Shown: piece by piece, positions 11,001 to 18,662 of the stretch
How the letters are laid out: each line of letters opens with the position of its first letter
Numbering within the stretch: the first letter of the stretch is position 1
From: Silene conica
Taxonomy: Eukaryota > Streptophyta > Magnoliopsida > Caryophyllales > Caryophyllaceae
Direction of reading: 5' to 3'
NCBI GenBank assembly: GCA_029255685.2
Contig: CM055315.2
Coordinates: 71,143,681-71,207,680 of the forward strand
DNA length: 64,000 nucleotides
Notes under the pieces: generated by a model
The model's input: the letters and a program-made list of their open reading frames with translations, nothing else
Told to the model about the DNA's origin: nothing
Databases searched by the model: none
Position numbers and translations under genes: made by a program

Positions 11001-13568
11001 AGGCACAAAATTCAAGTTGCCAAATTCTAAAGTGGTTGGTGAAGGTTCACCATGTAGCAAGTAGCAACTGCTTGATCAACCTTCGAGTAAGAAATTAAAA
11101 CGCCCAAAAGCAAACAATCAACTTCATAAGGAGCTCCATGTTCACGAGTAACCTCTTTGTGTGGAAAAAATTTAAATTACCACAACAGGACAATAAATAA
11201 AGGCATTTAACAAAGCACATGAGAGTACAATTCCAACCAGCACTAAACAGGCGGCTTCCAATAAATCAAAATGATTATTCACTGCCACATAACTATTGCA
11301 CCCACTACTCAACAATGATCGTCCTACTTCCAAAATTCCTCTCAAATTGAAAAAGAAGATCATTCTTGAACGGAAGGTGTGTTACATGGTATACCTACTG
11401 AGCATGAGCACATTCTATGATTAGCTGAGCAGATTAAAGCTCAAATTAAATGAGACATTCTCATTGTATTAGACAGCTCAAATATTACTCCTATTGGCTT
11501 CAGAAGTAGTCTCACCAAAATCAAAGTAACTTGCGCTCCCTCCATTTCACCCAATTAGCTCCATTTGACCTTTTTCATTTCCCTTGATTGTCACGTGACT
11601 TTTTACGTTAGGAAGTTTCATTTCAATCTACTGTCCCATGTGACTTTTTACGTTAGGAAAGTTGAGTCAAATGGGGCTAATTGAGTGAAATAGAGGTAGT
11701 AATATTTTAGCCAATGGTTACTTGAAAATAATTACTTTAGGTCTCTCTCAAGAATTTGGAACATATTATTTTATTTTATTTAATGGCTATGTCATTGATG
11801 CCAGCTGAAATATTATCTCATAGCTCACGAGTCAGGGGCGGCTTGGGCCAGGTTCAGGCTGAGCAAAGGAACTGGGCCTCAAGTTTTTTTGGGCCTCAAA
11901 AATCTGTTTTAACATTATAAATACAATAAAATCTATAGTTCTATCAACAACACAAAGGATAGTAGTGGTTCTAATTTTACATATTACCTAAGGGGCCTGA
12001 GTTCGACTCGCACAATAAACATTTTCTTAACTTTGCTTTTATTTTTAATATTTTCCAACATATTTTGAGGGCCTCCGTTTTATTATTGCACGGGGCCTCC
12101 GACTCATTTGAGACGCCCCTGTCACGAGTAAGCAAGTTCCCAACCCATATGATCACACTATACAATCAAACTTTATCGGAAGACATGTATCATCCTAACA
12201 TAATGACAAGGCCAAATTTGTAAGTGCTTTTCAACAACGTTAAATGCAAATAAATGCAAAGCTTTCATAGCTGCACAGCAATAAATATTCCATAATCAGT
12301 GTAGTTGTCAGCAAAACTGACTACAACATTTACGACATGTGGCACTTTCCCATGTGTATTACTTAAGCTCGTCGGAAACAAGAGAAACTGTACACTTCTA
12401 AATTCTTCCTATTGTGGGCGGGATTTTACTTGAGCTTGTTGGAAACAAGAGAAGCTGTACACTTCTGTTTTCCCCCAAATCCCTTCACCCAAACAAAGGG
12501 TTAAGCTAATAGTTGAAAACAAGAGCATAACCACAGAAATACAGATATGACAAACAAGAGTAATTATCGACTTAAAATCATCTTTGGTCTGTCAAATCTT
12601 ACCACATAAACACAACAATTAACCGAGCCAATAACACAAAAAGAAGGTCAGAAATTTATCACCTTCACAGCTTCAGGAAGCTCATCAATTTTTCTACCAG
12701 CATACTTTTCATCCAAAAGCAGCAACCTAGTGGAACCTCTCCACTTCCTTCCCTTGAACTCCTCCCCTAACAATGTACTCATATCATCACCATCACCCAC
12801 ATTTCCCCCCTCCTCCACAACCTCAACAACAATATTCCTCCTCCTCCTCCTCCTCTCCATTCCCGTCCCCTTCTCTCCTTCGACATCACTCCCCTCCCCC
12901 TCCTTCCCTTTCTTCTTCTTTCTTTTAGTCGGCCTCGAAATCTTAGCCAAATTCCTAAATTTCACAAACCCTTTAGCATTAAACTCATTAGCAAGCTTAT
13001 CCCTATACAAAACCTCACTCAATTCATCCCCATCCCCCTCAGCTTTCCCATAAATGCTACGGCTTACCGCCTTTTCAACCCCTTCTTCCTCACCACCTTC
13101 CACATCCCTACCAACCCTAATCAAATCAACAACCTCTTCATCAACCTCATCACCAGGAACCCTGGCAATATTCGAAACTCGAGGCCAATTCAACAAATGC
13201 CCTCTAATCCTATTCTCAATCTCATAACACTTATCAGACGGCACCCGAATGGCCGAAATCTCATACACCCTAGTAAACTGACCCTCATCAAAGGGAGCCA
13301 CTTTCTCCTCATTTACAAATTGAGGGGTGGAATCAATAAAAGAGGTGTTGCAGGATGTTAAGGGATAAATGCCCTTTCGAAGAGACGGGCCATAAGTGGC
13401 GGCGGCGGCGGTGGTTGCCGGAGAACGGTGGCAAGAGACGGTGGTTGTGGCGGCGGCGGTGGTGGTGTGGAGAGAAGAAAGAGAATGGGTGCAAAGGATA
13501 ACTGTGGGGAAGTGGGTTCGAGAGAGTGTGAGAGTTTGGTGACTGGTTAGCATCAATTTTAATAGCAT
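397..13568 (-). CDS. TRM5: tRNA (guanine37-N1)-methyltransferase, TRM5/Met-10+-like (seven exons seen, 3' end outside window)
   Basis: The exons in reading order are 13568-12663, 9736-9638, 9044-8925, 8845-8679, 8490-8420, 1365-1223 and 508-397. All junctions are GT-AG and the phases agree throughout. The product (about 540 residues here) matches the Trm5/Met-10+ family, which methylates N1 of G37 next to the anticodon using S-adenosylmethionine. Visible family blocks are LLDEKYAG..IDELPEAVK, LTLLYDYWPGDE, LLPKDM..SAFESVGHVAHLNL, the AdoMet loop DVFSGVGPIAI, YANDLNPNAV, and the catalytic-type NLP in VVMNLPNDAVEFL. The first 60 residues after the chosen ATG at 13568 are rich in Ser, Thr and Ala and poor in acidic residues, which would fit an organelle transit peptide (inference). 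An in-frame ATG at 13673 also exists but precedes sequence with no family resemblance. The final exon after 397 ends in phase 1 and must continue left of base 1. The intron between 1366 and 8419 is about 7 kb because of transposons. Confidence 0.9.
509..1222. other. Intron 6 of the TRM5-like gene
   Basis: This is bounded by the donor GTATACAG after exon 6 and an acceptor TTTTAG before exon 7 (minus strand). The sequence is AT-rich and has no recognisable element. Confidence 0.7.
1868..2043. repeat. Palindromic minisatellite and TA tract in left MULE arm
   Basis: Four near-copies of the self-complementary unit GGACGAAAATNATTTTCGTC are separated by short linkers such as CAGGTCTGG and CACCTGGTCC. 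A (TA)n tract from about 2001 follows. The reading TGGACGAAAAT on either strand gives a spurious repeat protein. Confidence 0.8.
2116..3720 (+). pseudogene. MULE/FAR1-type transposase, left arm (broken)
   Basis: One frame runs from about 2116 to the stop at 3718. An N-terminal FAR1-like zinc-binding region is visible (CRMGGRRP, then CNCKFRM and GFHNHGLG giving a C..C..H..H pattern). The MULE transposase domain follows, with candidate acidic residues in VALIDSIYKTNLYGLPL, IVTDFGRGLLNAIPT and SRVESAH, and the LCLWHIYSN block. The frame is interrupted by in-frame stops at 2371 (shared with the other arm), 2653 and 3295 (private to this arm). It is therefore not expected to give a full protein. 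The C-terminal SWIM-type region is seen as LSANCGCVKS and LLCACSL. Confidence 0.8.
3721..3956. other. Central spacer of the MULE palindrome
   Basis: This is unpaired sequence between the two inverted arms. It includes a CTACC-type simple stretch (TCTACCCCTACCTCTACC). No gene is recognised. Confidence 0.6.
3965..5550 (-). pseudogene. MULE/FAR1-type transposase, right arm (broken)
   Basis: This is the inverted partner of the 2116-3720 copy and has the same domain order. It reads through the position equivalent to the left-arm stop at 2653 and the one equivalent to 3295. It has its own stop at 4514-4516, where the left arm has a Trp codon, and it shares the early stop next to the CNCKFRM block. 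The longest open part (5260-4514, 248 codons) spans the zinc-binding block and the first two acidic motifs. The last part (4492-3965) holds the SRVESAH and LSANCGCVKS blocks. Confidence 0.8.
5617..5792. repeat. Palindromic minisatellite in right MULE arm
   Basis: This is the inverted counterpart of the 1868-2000 array, again with GGACGAAAAT/ATTTTCGTCC dyads, but the number and order of units differ and the TA tract is missing. Subterminal palindromes of this kind can be transposase binding sites (inference). Confidence 0.75.
6278..6307. repeat. Extra copy of the MULE terminal motif
   Basis: The 30-bp block TGTCGACGATAATTAGTAAT plus TTGTCGACGA occurs at the right MULE end (6154-6183), inverted at the left end (1492-1521), and again here outside the element. 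The preceding bases also resemble the element edge (TAGTTCATTAAAATG versus GTATTTCATGTTAATG). It may be a relic of an earlier insertion or of terminus duplication. Confidence 0.7.
6549..7264. mobile_element. Harbinger/Tourist-like MITE
   Basis: The terminal inverted repeat is GGGGGCGTTTGGTT at the left and the complement of CGGGGCGTTTGGTT at the right, flanked on both sides by TAA (6546-6548 and 7265-7267), the usual PIF/Harbinger target. The interior has CCACCACC-type simple sequence and no transposase. It lies in the TRM5 intron. Confidence 0.75.
7508..7714. mobile_element. Stowaway-like MITE
   Basis: The 207-bp element starts CTCCCTCTTATTCAGTCATT and ends with the near-complement ATGAGTGAATAGGAGGGAG. 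It is flanked by TA at 7506-7507 and 7715-7716. Confidence 0.85.
7715..8419. other. Remaining intron sequence of the TRM5-like gene
   Basis: AT-rich intron sequence without a recognisable element. It runs up to the exon 5 donor at 8419. Confidence 0.5.
8420..9736 (-). CDS. TRM5: TRM5-like gene, exons 2-5
   Basis: Exon 2 (9736-9638, 33 codons) carries LTLLYDYWPGDE. Exon 3 (9044-8925, 40 codons) carries LLPKDM and VGHVAHLNLKDEHLPFK. Exon 4 (8845-8679, 167 nt) carries VVLDKNKPKIQTVVNKIEAI and LEVLAGNHSLAT. Exon 5 (8490-8420, 71 nt) carries YWNSRLATERQRLV and breaks inside the Cys codon just before the AdoMet-binding loop. The exon 4-5 junction (ACT GT / G TAT TGG) and the exon 5-6 junction (CTA T / GT GAT GTT) restore the conserved frame, which is strong evidence that the gene is intact despite its large introns. 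Confidence 0.88.
9756..10766. repeat. 377-bp tandem duplication, second copy split by a MITE
   Basis: Copy 1 is 9756-10132. Copy 2 starts at 10133, is interrupted by the MITE at 10399-10655, and resumes at 10656 to about 10766. Shared text includes GGAAAGTAATACAGCTTGAT and CATGTCATCATAATTATATC (with small changes). Copy 1 preserves the uninterrupted sequence ATAATATCTGGCTTT at the insertion point. The whole lies in intron 1 of the TRM5-like gene. Confidence 0.88.
9869..10973. mobile_element. hAT-type MITE with GAGCTCGGC-rich interior
   Basis: The left end AGGGGTGATAATGAG (also at 10244 in the duplicated copy) is matched by CTCGTAATCACCTCT at the right. The interior is rich in GGCTCG and GAGCTCG words, typical of a widespread plant hAT-like repeat. 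No convincing 8-bp duplication was seen, and the left part is tandemly duplicated. Confidence 0.5.
10399..10655. mobile_element. Stowaway-like MITE inserted in copy 2 of a tandem duplication
   Basis: The ends are CTCCCTCCATTCTTTTTATA and the complement of AAAAAGAATGAAGGGAG, with TA duplicated at 10397-10398 and 10656-10657. The neighbouring duplicate copy shows the empty site, so the boundaries are exact. Confidence 0.92.
11536..11698. mobile_element. Decayed Stowaway-like MITE
   Basis: The left end CTCCCTCCATTTCACCCAAT pairs with the right end ATTGAGTGAAATAGAGGTAG with some mismatches. A short internal direct repeat (GTGACTTTTTACGTTAGGAA) is present. The TA flank is only clear on the right. 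Confidence 0.6.
11833..12121. mobile_element. hAT-type MITE with 8-bp target duplication
   Basis: The termini CAGGGGCGG and ACGCCCCTG are flanked by perfect 8-bp duplications TCACGAGT (11825-11832 and 12122-12129), as expected for hAT elements. The 289-bp interior has GGGCCTC words at both ends and no transposase. Confidence 0.9.
12366..12465. repeat. Short tandem duplication
   Basis: The text GGAAACAAGAGAAACTGTAC plus ACTTCT occurs at about 12373 and again, with slight change, about 65 bp later. It is intronic. Confidence 0.7.
12663..13568 (-). CDS. TRM5: TRM5-like gene, exon 1
   Basis: This exon has 302 codons and ends in phase 0 at AAG followed by the donor GTGATAA. It holds the putative transit peptide and the YGPSLRKG block that begins the conserved part. 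Next come ISAIRVPSDKCYEIENRIRGHLLNWPR and RDKLANEFNAKGFVKFRNLAKISRP, then a low-complexity basic and acidic stretch (KRKKKKGKEGEG, ERRRRRR) around residues 215-245. It closes with LLLLDEKYAGRKIDELPEAVK. The N-terminal third is rich in simple trinucleotides such as GGC and GTG, which makes it prone to length change. Confidence 0.88.
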
Positions 13569-13679
13569 TTCATGGAAACAGATATACTGTGTGTAGTTGT
13601 GCAATAATGGCGGTATTTCATGAATGTAAGGATTGTGCTTTGTGGAAGACGTTTTTGTAAAACTTATGACCAAATTTAG

Positions 13680-14185
13680 GTCCGGACCGAAAAAATGGAC
13701 CGGACCGAATCATTGGCTCTGGACCAAATTCCGCCGAATTATTTTGGTCCGGTTTTGTCCTCATTTTTTTCAAGTTTTGGTATTCGGTCCGGTCCGGTCT
13801 AAGACCGATTAATTTTGGTTTGGATCAAACGGACCGAAGTTCTTGTTTTTTTTAAGACTAATCATTAAAATATTTTGAATTAAATTAACATTTTATCTTC
13901 AAAAGATATTATAAATTAGTATTATCAATTAGTTTCATAAAAGATGTCGTCTAACTATTTAAATGCATATTATTTAGCGGAATTAAAATGTAATTATCAT
14001 ATATGAAATAGTGAAAAAAATAGTTTAGGTTCATTTTGGTCCAAGACCGGACCGGACCAAATATTTCGGGTTTGGTCCGGTCAAAGACCGAAAGTTTTAG
14101 GCCCGATCTTTGGTCAATCAAATTTTTAAGTTCGGTCTTCGGTCTGGTACGGTTCGGTCCAGTCTTGGACCGATTCTCACCGCTA
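13680..14185. mobile_element. GGTCCGGTC-rich hAT-like repeat, left end lost
   Basis: This is a dense series of GGTCCGG, GGACCGAA and CCGGACCG words in both orientations, ending CCGATTCTCACCGCTAA. The right end resembles the TTAGCGGTGAGAATCGG terminus of a common plant hAT-type repeat, but the matching left terminus is not seen. It lies within about 110 bp of the TRM5-like start codon, so it probably overlaps the promoter or 5' UTR of that gene. Confidence 0.55.
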
Positions 14186-14257
14186 AGCATGTTTAGTCTA
14201 TATTCTTAAAAATGAATTTTTGTTTTTAAAGCGTAAATTTTTAAAAGTAGTTTCTAA

Positions 14258-15141
14258 GGGGTCGTTTGGTTTCCCCATAAAAACACAGAAATTCCGAAAT
14301 ACCATAATTTGAAATCTGAGATTTTAGGCTCTTGTTTGGTTACCCATTTTAAAAATAAAAATGAATTTTTGTTTTTAAAGCGTAAATTTTTAAAAGTAGT
14401 TTCTAAGGGGTCGTTTGGTTTCCCCATAAAAACACAGAAATTCCGAAATACCATAATTTGAAATCTGAGATTTTAGGCTCTTGTTTGGTTACCCATTTTT
14501 TAAAAAATGGAGGAATCTAGAGTTCCGTAAGAACTTGAATTCCTACATCATTTGGGAAGGGGCTTACCAACCCCCTTCTTGATCCTTTCAAGTTCCTGTG
14601 TTTTTTTATAATTGATATTTATTATTCTAACCTTATTGGAAAAAAACACCTTTTTTTATTCTTTACTTTCTATGCCGTTATCTCTACCTAACTTCTTTTT
14701 CTTTGCAATTTTCATCATCACTTTCTCAGTACTCTCTGTCTTTCCCAACTTCCTCTTGTTATCTCGTTAATTTAATTACTTATATCTAAATTTGGGGAAC
14801 AACTGGGCTTGTGTGATAAACTTGGTTGATCATACATATATCAAATAATCGGCCTAATGTCAACCTAGAATAAAACACCATGAATTCTTATTACTGTGAT
14901 AAATTTGTGCACAATGTACCATTTTAGCTTACCTTGTATGTTGTATGCAAGGGTAAAATAGTATTTACAACCAAAAAACACAGGAATTGAGTTATTCAAC
15001 CAAACAACATGTAGGAATTTATGTCATTGGGAAGAGTCAATTCCTATATGGCAACCAAACAACTTTTTTGTATTTCTCATGAATTACATGTGGGAACTTA
15101 ATTAATGTGATATTTACTTCCCACATGAACCAAACAACCCC
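14258..15141. mobile_element. Harbinger-like MITE with duplicated left end
   Basis: The terminal GGGGTCGTTTGGTT (14258 and again 14407) faces AACCAAACAACCCC ending at 15141. TAA flanks it at 14255-14257 and 15142-15144. A 149-bp segment including the left end is tandemly duplicated, so two left termini exist for one right terminus. There is no coding sequence. Confidence 0.75.
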
Positions 15142-15185
15142 TAAGAATCAGAAATATAAATTGTTGCTTATTTTTACAGTAAGTC

Positions 15186-15337
15186 CCCTTGCGACGGATA
15201 TATCCGTCGCAAGCTTCTAACGGGTCAAGTTCTCCCACTTGACTATATAAGACAAAAAATAGGAAATCCCAAATAGTTTGTATTTTCCTACCCAAGTGGG
15301 TAATACTTGACTTGTCACAAGTTTGCGACGGATATGT
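15186..15337. mobile_element. MITE with terminal hairpins, left part (split by the Tekay element)
   Basis: It begins near CTTGCGACGGATATATCCGT, a near-perfect hairpin, followed by AACGGGTCAAGTTCTCCCAC. The right part resumes at 26066 after the retrotransposon (TATGTCGTCGCAAATG), giving a second terminal hairpin, GCGACGGATATGTCGTCGC. A relative lies at 59742-59876. Confidence 0.75.
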
Positions 15338-15429
15338 TGTAACATCCCGTATTTTCGTAAAATCTATTTTTAAGCATTTTAAATTATTTTAAGTAATAAA
15401 ATGATATTTTAATAATTTATTGGGGAATA

Positions 15430-15687
15430 CTCCCTCCATTCATATCCACTTTGCACTTTTGTTTTTTCACGTTTGCCAACGCACGTTTTACGTGCTAAAT
15501 ATATTTAGCTACGTATTCGCAAAAATTATAAAAGTTAGATATTTTGAATGTACTCGTGAAGACGAATCAAACAAGATCCCGCATGAATATATTTTCTCTT
15601 ACGTATTAGAAGAAAATTGATACCGAACGTTGATTTGTAAATAGTGTACAAAATCCAAAAGTACCATTTGGATTTGAATGGAGGGAG
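15430..15687. mobile_element. Stowaway-like MITE in the 5' LTR
   Basis: The ends are CTCCCTCCATTCATATCCAC and the complement of TTTGGATTTGAATGGAGGGAG, flanked by TA (15428-15429 and 15688-15689). The 3' LTR has the empty site (GTGGAATATTTTAAATAAAT). The MITE therefore moved in after the retrotransposon inserted. Confidence 0.95.
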
Positions 15688-16554
15688 TATTTTAAATAAA
15701 TAGTAAGATCCGTCTTAAGAACCTTAAGTCCTTAAGACGAATACAAACTTGATAAAGTTAAGTTCCCAACTTAAAAACTCGTTCAAGTATCCTAACCCGT
15801 TTTATTTTAAACGGAAAGGACACTTACTTAAACCCTTAAAGACTCTAATGTCGTCATATTCATCTCCTTCAAAACTCTTTCACTGTAAACACATTTCACA
15901 CAAAAACCTCCATTAATATCATCTTCTTTTGCTCTTTTCTTCATCATCCGTCTACCGATTTAAGGTAATAATAACATTTTCGGAATCCTCGTTTAATTTC
16001 CAAGCCATCGATCACTTTCGTTTTGCATTTCATCGACTTCGAAAATTGGGTTGTTTTGCCTAATTCTGTTTTTGCTCCGTTAACATCGTTTTTCGTGCTT
16101 GTAGGCGTGGGCTTGGACGACCCGGAAGTTGATAGCTTCGTGGTAAAGGAGGATCTTTAAGCCGGATTGCATTTAAGGTGACGATAATGAGAAACTCGGC
16201 CTTATTGTGAATATTAACAAGTTTTGATGTGTTCTTCCTAATGTTTCTGATTTTTGTTTAAGAATGATGTTTAAGGGACTTAATAACATGTTTAGGATTG
16301 TTCATACTTGTTGAATTCATGCCTTGTGATGTTGTTACATGTTCATAAGCTTATTTTCAGTTTTTCACAAGGTTAAGACGGATACATCGTTTAATCGTTT
16401 GAGGATTGTTATGTGTTTTGTTTGCTGTTAGATAGTAGTATTGGATGATTGGTAATGTTGGGTAAACATCATATGTAGCGATTCATAAGGATTAATGTCG
16501 ATTTTTGATGTTTTGAATAGGCTGGAAAATGTTGTTTTCGCGTGCAGGCTCTCT

Positions 16555-16933
16555 GAGCCGGTCGACCGACCGGCCGCCGGTCGACCGGCTGGGAGCGTCT
16601 TTAGTGTGTTTTTCGAATTTTGAAGAAAGTTGGTTTTCGACTGCCAGCCAGCCGACCGGTTGCTTGCCGACCGGCTGGTGGTCTCTTTGTGTTGTCTTTG
16701 TGGTTTTGGCGAGACTTGACTTAGTAGTAATTGCGTGCCCAGCCGGCAGACCGGCCGCCTGCCAGCCGGCTGGGAGTACATTTTAGTGTAATATGAAATT
16801 TAGAAGGCTAGGGAATTTGGGTTCCCAGCCGGCCGACCGGCTGGGAGTCCTTTGTGTTGTTTGGTCTTTAAAAAGGAAGGAAGGCTGAGAGGATCACCAG
16901 CCGGCCGACCGGCTGCCTGCCGACCGGCTGGGG
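16555..16933 (+). repeat. Five GC-rich palindromes in Tekay 5' LTR
   Basis: Five blocks at about 16555, 16641, 16739, 16824 and 16897 are built from AGCCGG and CCGGCT dyads, spaced roughly 75-95 bp apart in otherwise AT-rich LTR. The block at 16824-16845 is a perfect 9-bp stem, CCCAGCCGG and CCGGCTGGG around CCGA. The 3' LTR copy (24123-24514) keeps all five, with the fourth enlarged. The blocks read as the edges of a diverged ~90-bp tandem unit. Confidence 0.85.
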
Positions 16934-17039
16934 ATCCCTGTAGGCTGTTTTTGTTTGTAATTCGCTCATAACTTTTAAACGGTTGATCGGTTTTGATTGA
17001 AACTCGTTTTCTGTACCTTTGATATGTGTTTGAGGTCCC

Positions 17040-17155
17040 CGGAGGATGGGCGACACTATATTGGGTTCGGGAATAGAGAGAGGATAGAGACCCCCCGGTC
17101 GGGTAACCGAAAGGGAAACCGGCTCTCCCTCAACTTAGTTCTTGGGGTCAATTAA
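17040..17155 (+). promoter_or_regulatory. Structured LTR motif A (GNRA hairpin)
   Basis: The conserved core runs from GACCCCCCGG through GGGAAACCGGCTCTCC. It contains a hairpin TCGG-GTAA-CCGA (17099-17110) whose loop has GNRA form. The same core recurs as motif B in this LTR and twice in the unrelated solo LTR at 35842-43963, with different but still pairing stem bases. Function is unknown. A folded element of the LTR transcript is an inference. Confidence 0.65.
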
Positions 17156-17225
17156 GTGTTGATTAGAGGTTAAGAAAGTAGAACTATAGTTTAGTTCATA
17201 GACCTTGTTGACATTGTGTTGATGC

Positions 17226-17793
17226 GTATTAAGTTATGCCTTAAACTGGCCTCTGAACTTAATACCTGAGTTGTTTGTCATATATGGGGATATGCCTTAA
17301 GCTGGCCTCTGAGCTTCATATGTGTATGTTTGTCGTGTCTAGGACATGCCTTAAGCTGGCCTCTGAGTCCAGACATGTGTGATTGTGATCGCGTTGGAAC
17401 ATGCCTTAAGTTGGCCTCTAAGTCTGACGAGTAGAGCAGCTGCACAACGGGGTAGCTAAGGAACTGACACTTTGCCCGGAGTGCAGATGTTTGATGCTAG
17501 AACATGCCTTAAGCTGGCCTCTGAGTTTAGTATCTTGTGATGTAGTGAAGGGACATGCTGCCTTAAGCTGGCCTCTGAGTCCTTTACTTTTGGATGCTAG
17601 TCTATGCCCTAAGTTGGCCGCTGAGTCTAGTGTTTTGCTGATTGGCGGGTCTATGCCTTAAGTTGGCCTCTGAGTCCTTGCTTGCTGAATGTTTTGGTGT
17701 TTAGTTTATGTCTTAAGTTGACCGCTGAACCTTTACACTTGCTGAATGATTAGTATGTAGGTTATGTCTTAAGTTGACCGCTGAACCTTATAT
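17226..17793 (+). repeat. Array of ten hairpin-forming repeats in Tekay 5' LTR
   Basis: The near-constant 21-mer ATGCCTTAAGCTGGCCTCTG(A) recurs ten times at 45-75 bp spacing. The bases on its two sides differ from copy to copy but are complementary within each copy. Examples are GTATTAAGTT with AACTTAATAC at 17226-17265, and GTCTaGGAC with GTCCAGAC in the third unit. Inside, GCC pairs GGC around a 7-base loop. In the last two units both strands change together to GTC and GAC. Confidence 0.85.
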
Positions 17794-17875
17794 TTGCTGA
17801 GTTTTATCTGCTTGCCTGGAGTTGGTATAGTGTCAGATATAGATGTCGATGTTAATGCTTGACTTTGTTATTGTT

Positions 17876-17987
17876 CATCCAAGGCATTGGATGACTCTAT
17901 GATCAGTTTCATAAATAGTTGGATTGAAAGCCCCCCCGATTGGGTAACCAGTAGGGAAACCGGCTCTCCTTCCTAACGGTTTATGAA
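17876..17987 (+). promoter_or_regulatory. Structured LTR motif B with upstream small hairpin
   Basis: A hairpin CATCCAA-GGCA-TTGGATG (17876-17893) precedes a second copy of the GNRA core (TTGG-GTAA-CCAG, 17940-17951). This core is enclosed by a longer stem TTTCATAAA (17907-17915) with TTTATGAA (17980-17987). The copies at 25455-25566 in the 3' LTR and 43356-43472 in the solo LTR keep the same layout. Confidence 0.65.
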
Positions 17988-18498
17988 GTTGGTTGAGAGT
18001 CGTGCATTAGAGTTTGCATGATAGTATGAGAACATTTGATGAGTTGTTTATGCTTCACATGTTTATATATGTTGGAGTATTCTGTATTGCTTTATGTGTT
18101 ACGTGTCGTTACAAAAGGTGGCTAGGAGAACTCTAGTCACTCCCCACTGATTGTGGCGTACATGTTTTCATGTATGTAGGTACATGCAGGTTGGCAGGGT
18201 TCACGAGAGAGCTAGCGAGTGATGATCATGTTGTCATCATATGACTTACACTTATATCGTTTAGCTGGACTCTTAGTTTTGATACAGTTTTTGGTTGGTG
18301 CCTGTAGGGATGTTCCATCCCAGGCTGTTGTACATATTTCGTTTCGTACTTAGACAGTATACTTATCTATTTCAGCTTTCAGTTTTCAGTTTCGGTTTTA
18401 ATTCTTCTCGCATGTTGTTTACGTTAAAAAGTTTTAATTCCGCTGCATTTTTAGTACTTTTGTATGTATATTTCCGCTTTCGCGAGGGGTTTTACAGT

Positions 18499-18510
18499 TG
18501 GTATCAGAGC
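18499..18510 (+). other. Primer binding site of the Tekay element
   Basis: TGGTATCAGAGC, two bases after the 5' LTR end, is complementary to the 3' end of plant initiator tRNA-Met, the usual primer for this lineage. Confidence 0.92.
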
Positions 18511-18662
18511 ATTATTGCTCCCGACGCACTCATGTGACCCCCAACCTTAACTTGACCAAATAAACAAATAATGAATGAGAGATGGGTAGATCTAAGGATT
18601 TATATTGTAGTCTATTTGTGAATGCTAATTGCTAAGCTAACACTTGTTTTCTCTTTTGAAGG

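Larger units (their letters stand above)
15338..18496 (+). repeat. Tekay element 5' LTR
   Basis: The 3,159-bp LTR is longer than the 3' LTR by a Stowaway insertion at 15430-15687. Other differences by eye are a scattering of substitutions and small indels (for example one short GC hairpin at 16824 that is longer in the 3' LTR). It contains in order GC-rich palindromes (16555-16933), structured motif A (17040-17155), a hairpin array (17226-17793), a short hairpin (17876-17893), motif B (17907-17987), and the U5 end CGCGAGGGGTTTTACA. Confidence 0.95.

Noticed and set aside
12730-13053. Plus-strand open frame of 107 codons rich in Pro, Ser and Leu
   Set aside because: It is antisense to exon 1 of the TRM5-like gene and reflects that exon's low-complexity coding sequence.
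16428-16786. Open frames on both strands in the GC-rich part of the LTR
   Set aside because: Palindromic GC repeats create frames on both strands. They occur in both LTRs and match no known protein.
17091-17128. Hammerhead or twister ribozyme
   Set aside because: The GNRA-containing core lacks the CTGATGA...GAAAC plus cleavage-site arrangement of hammerheads and the conserved loops of twister. No known ribozyme pattern could be fitted by eye.
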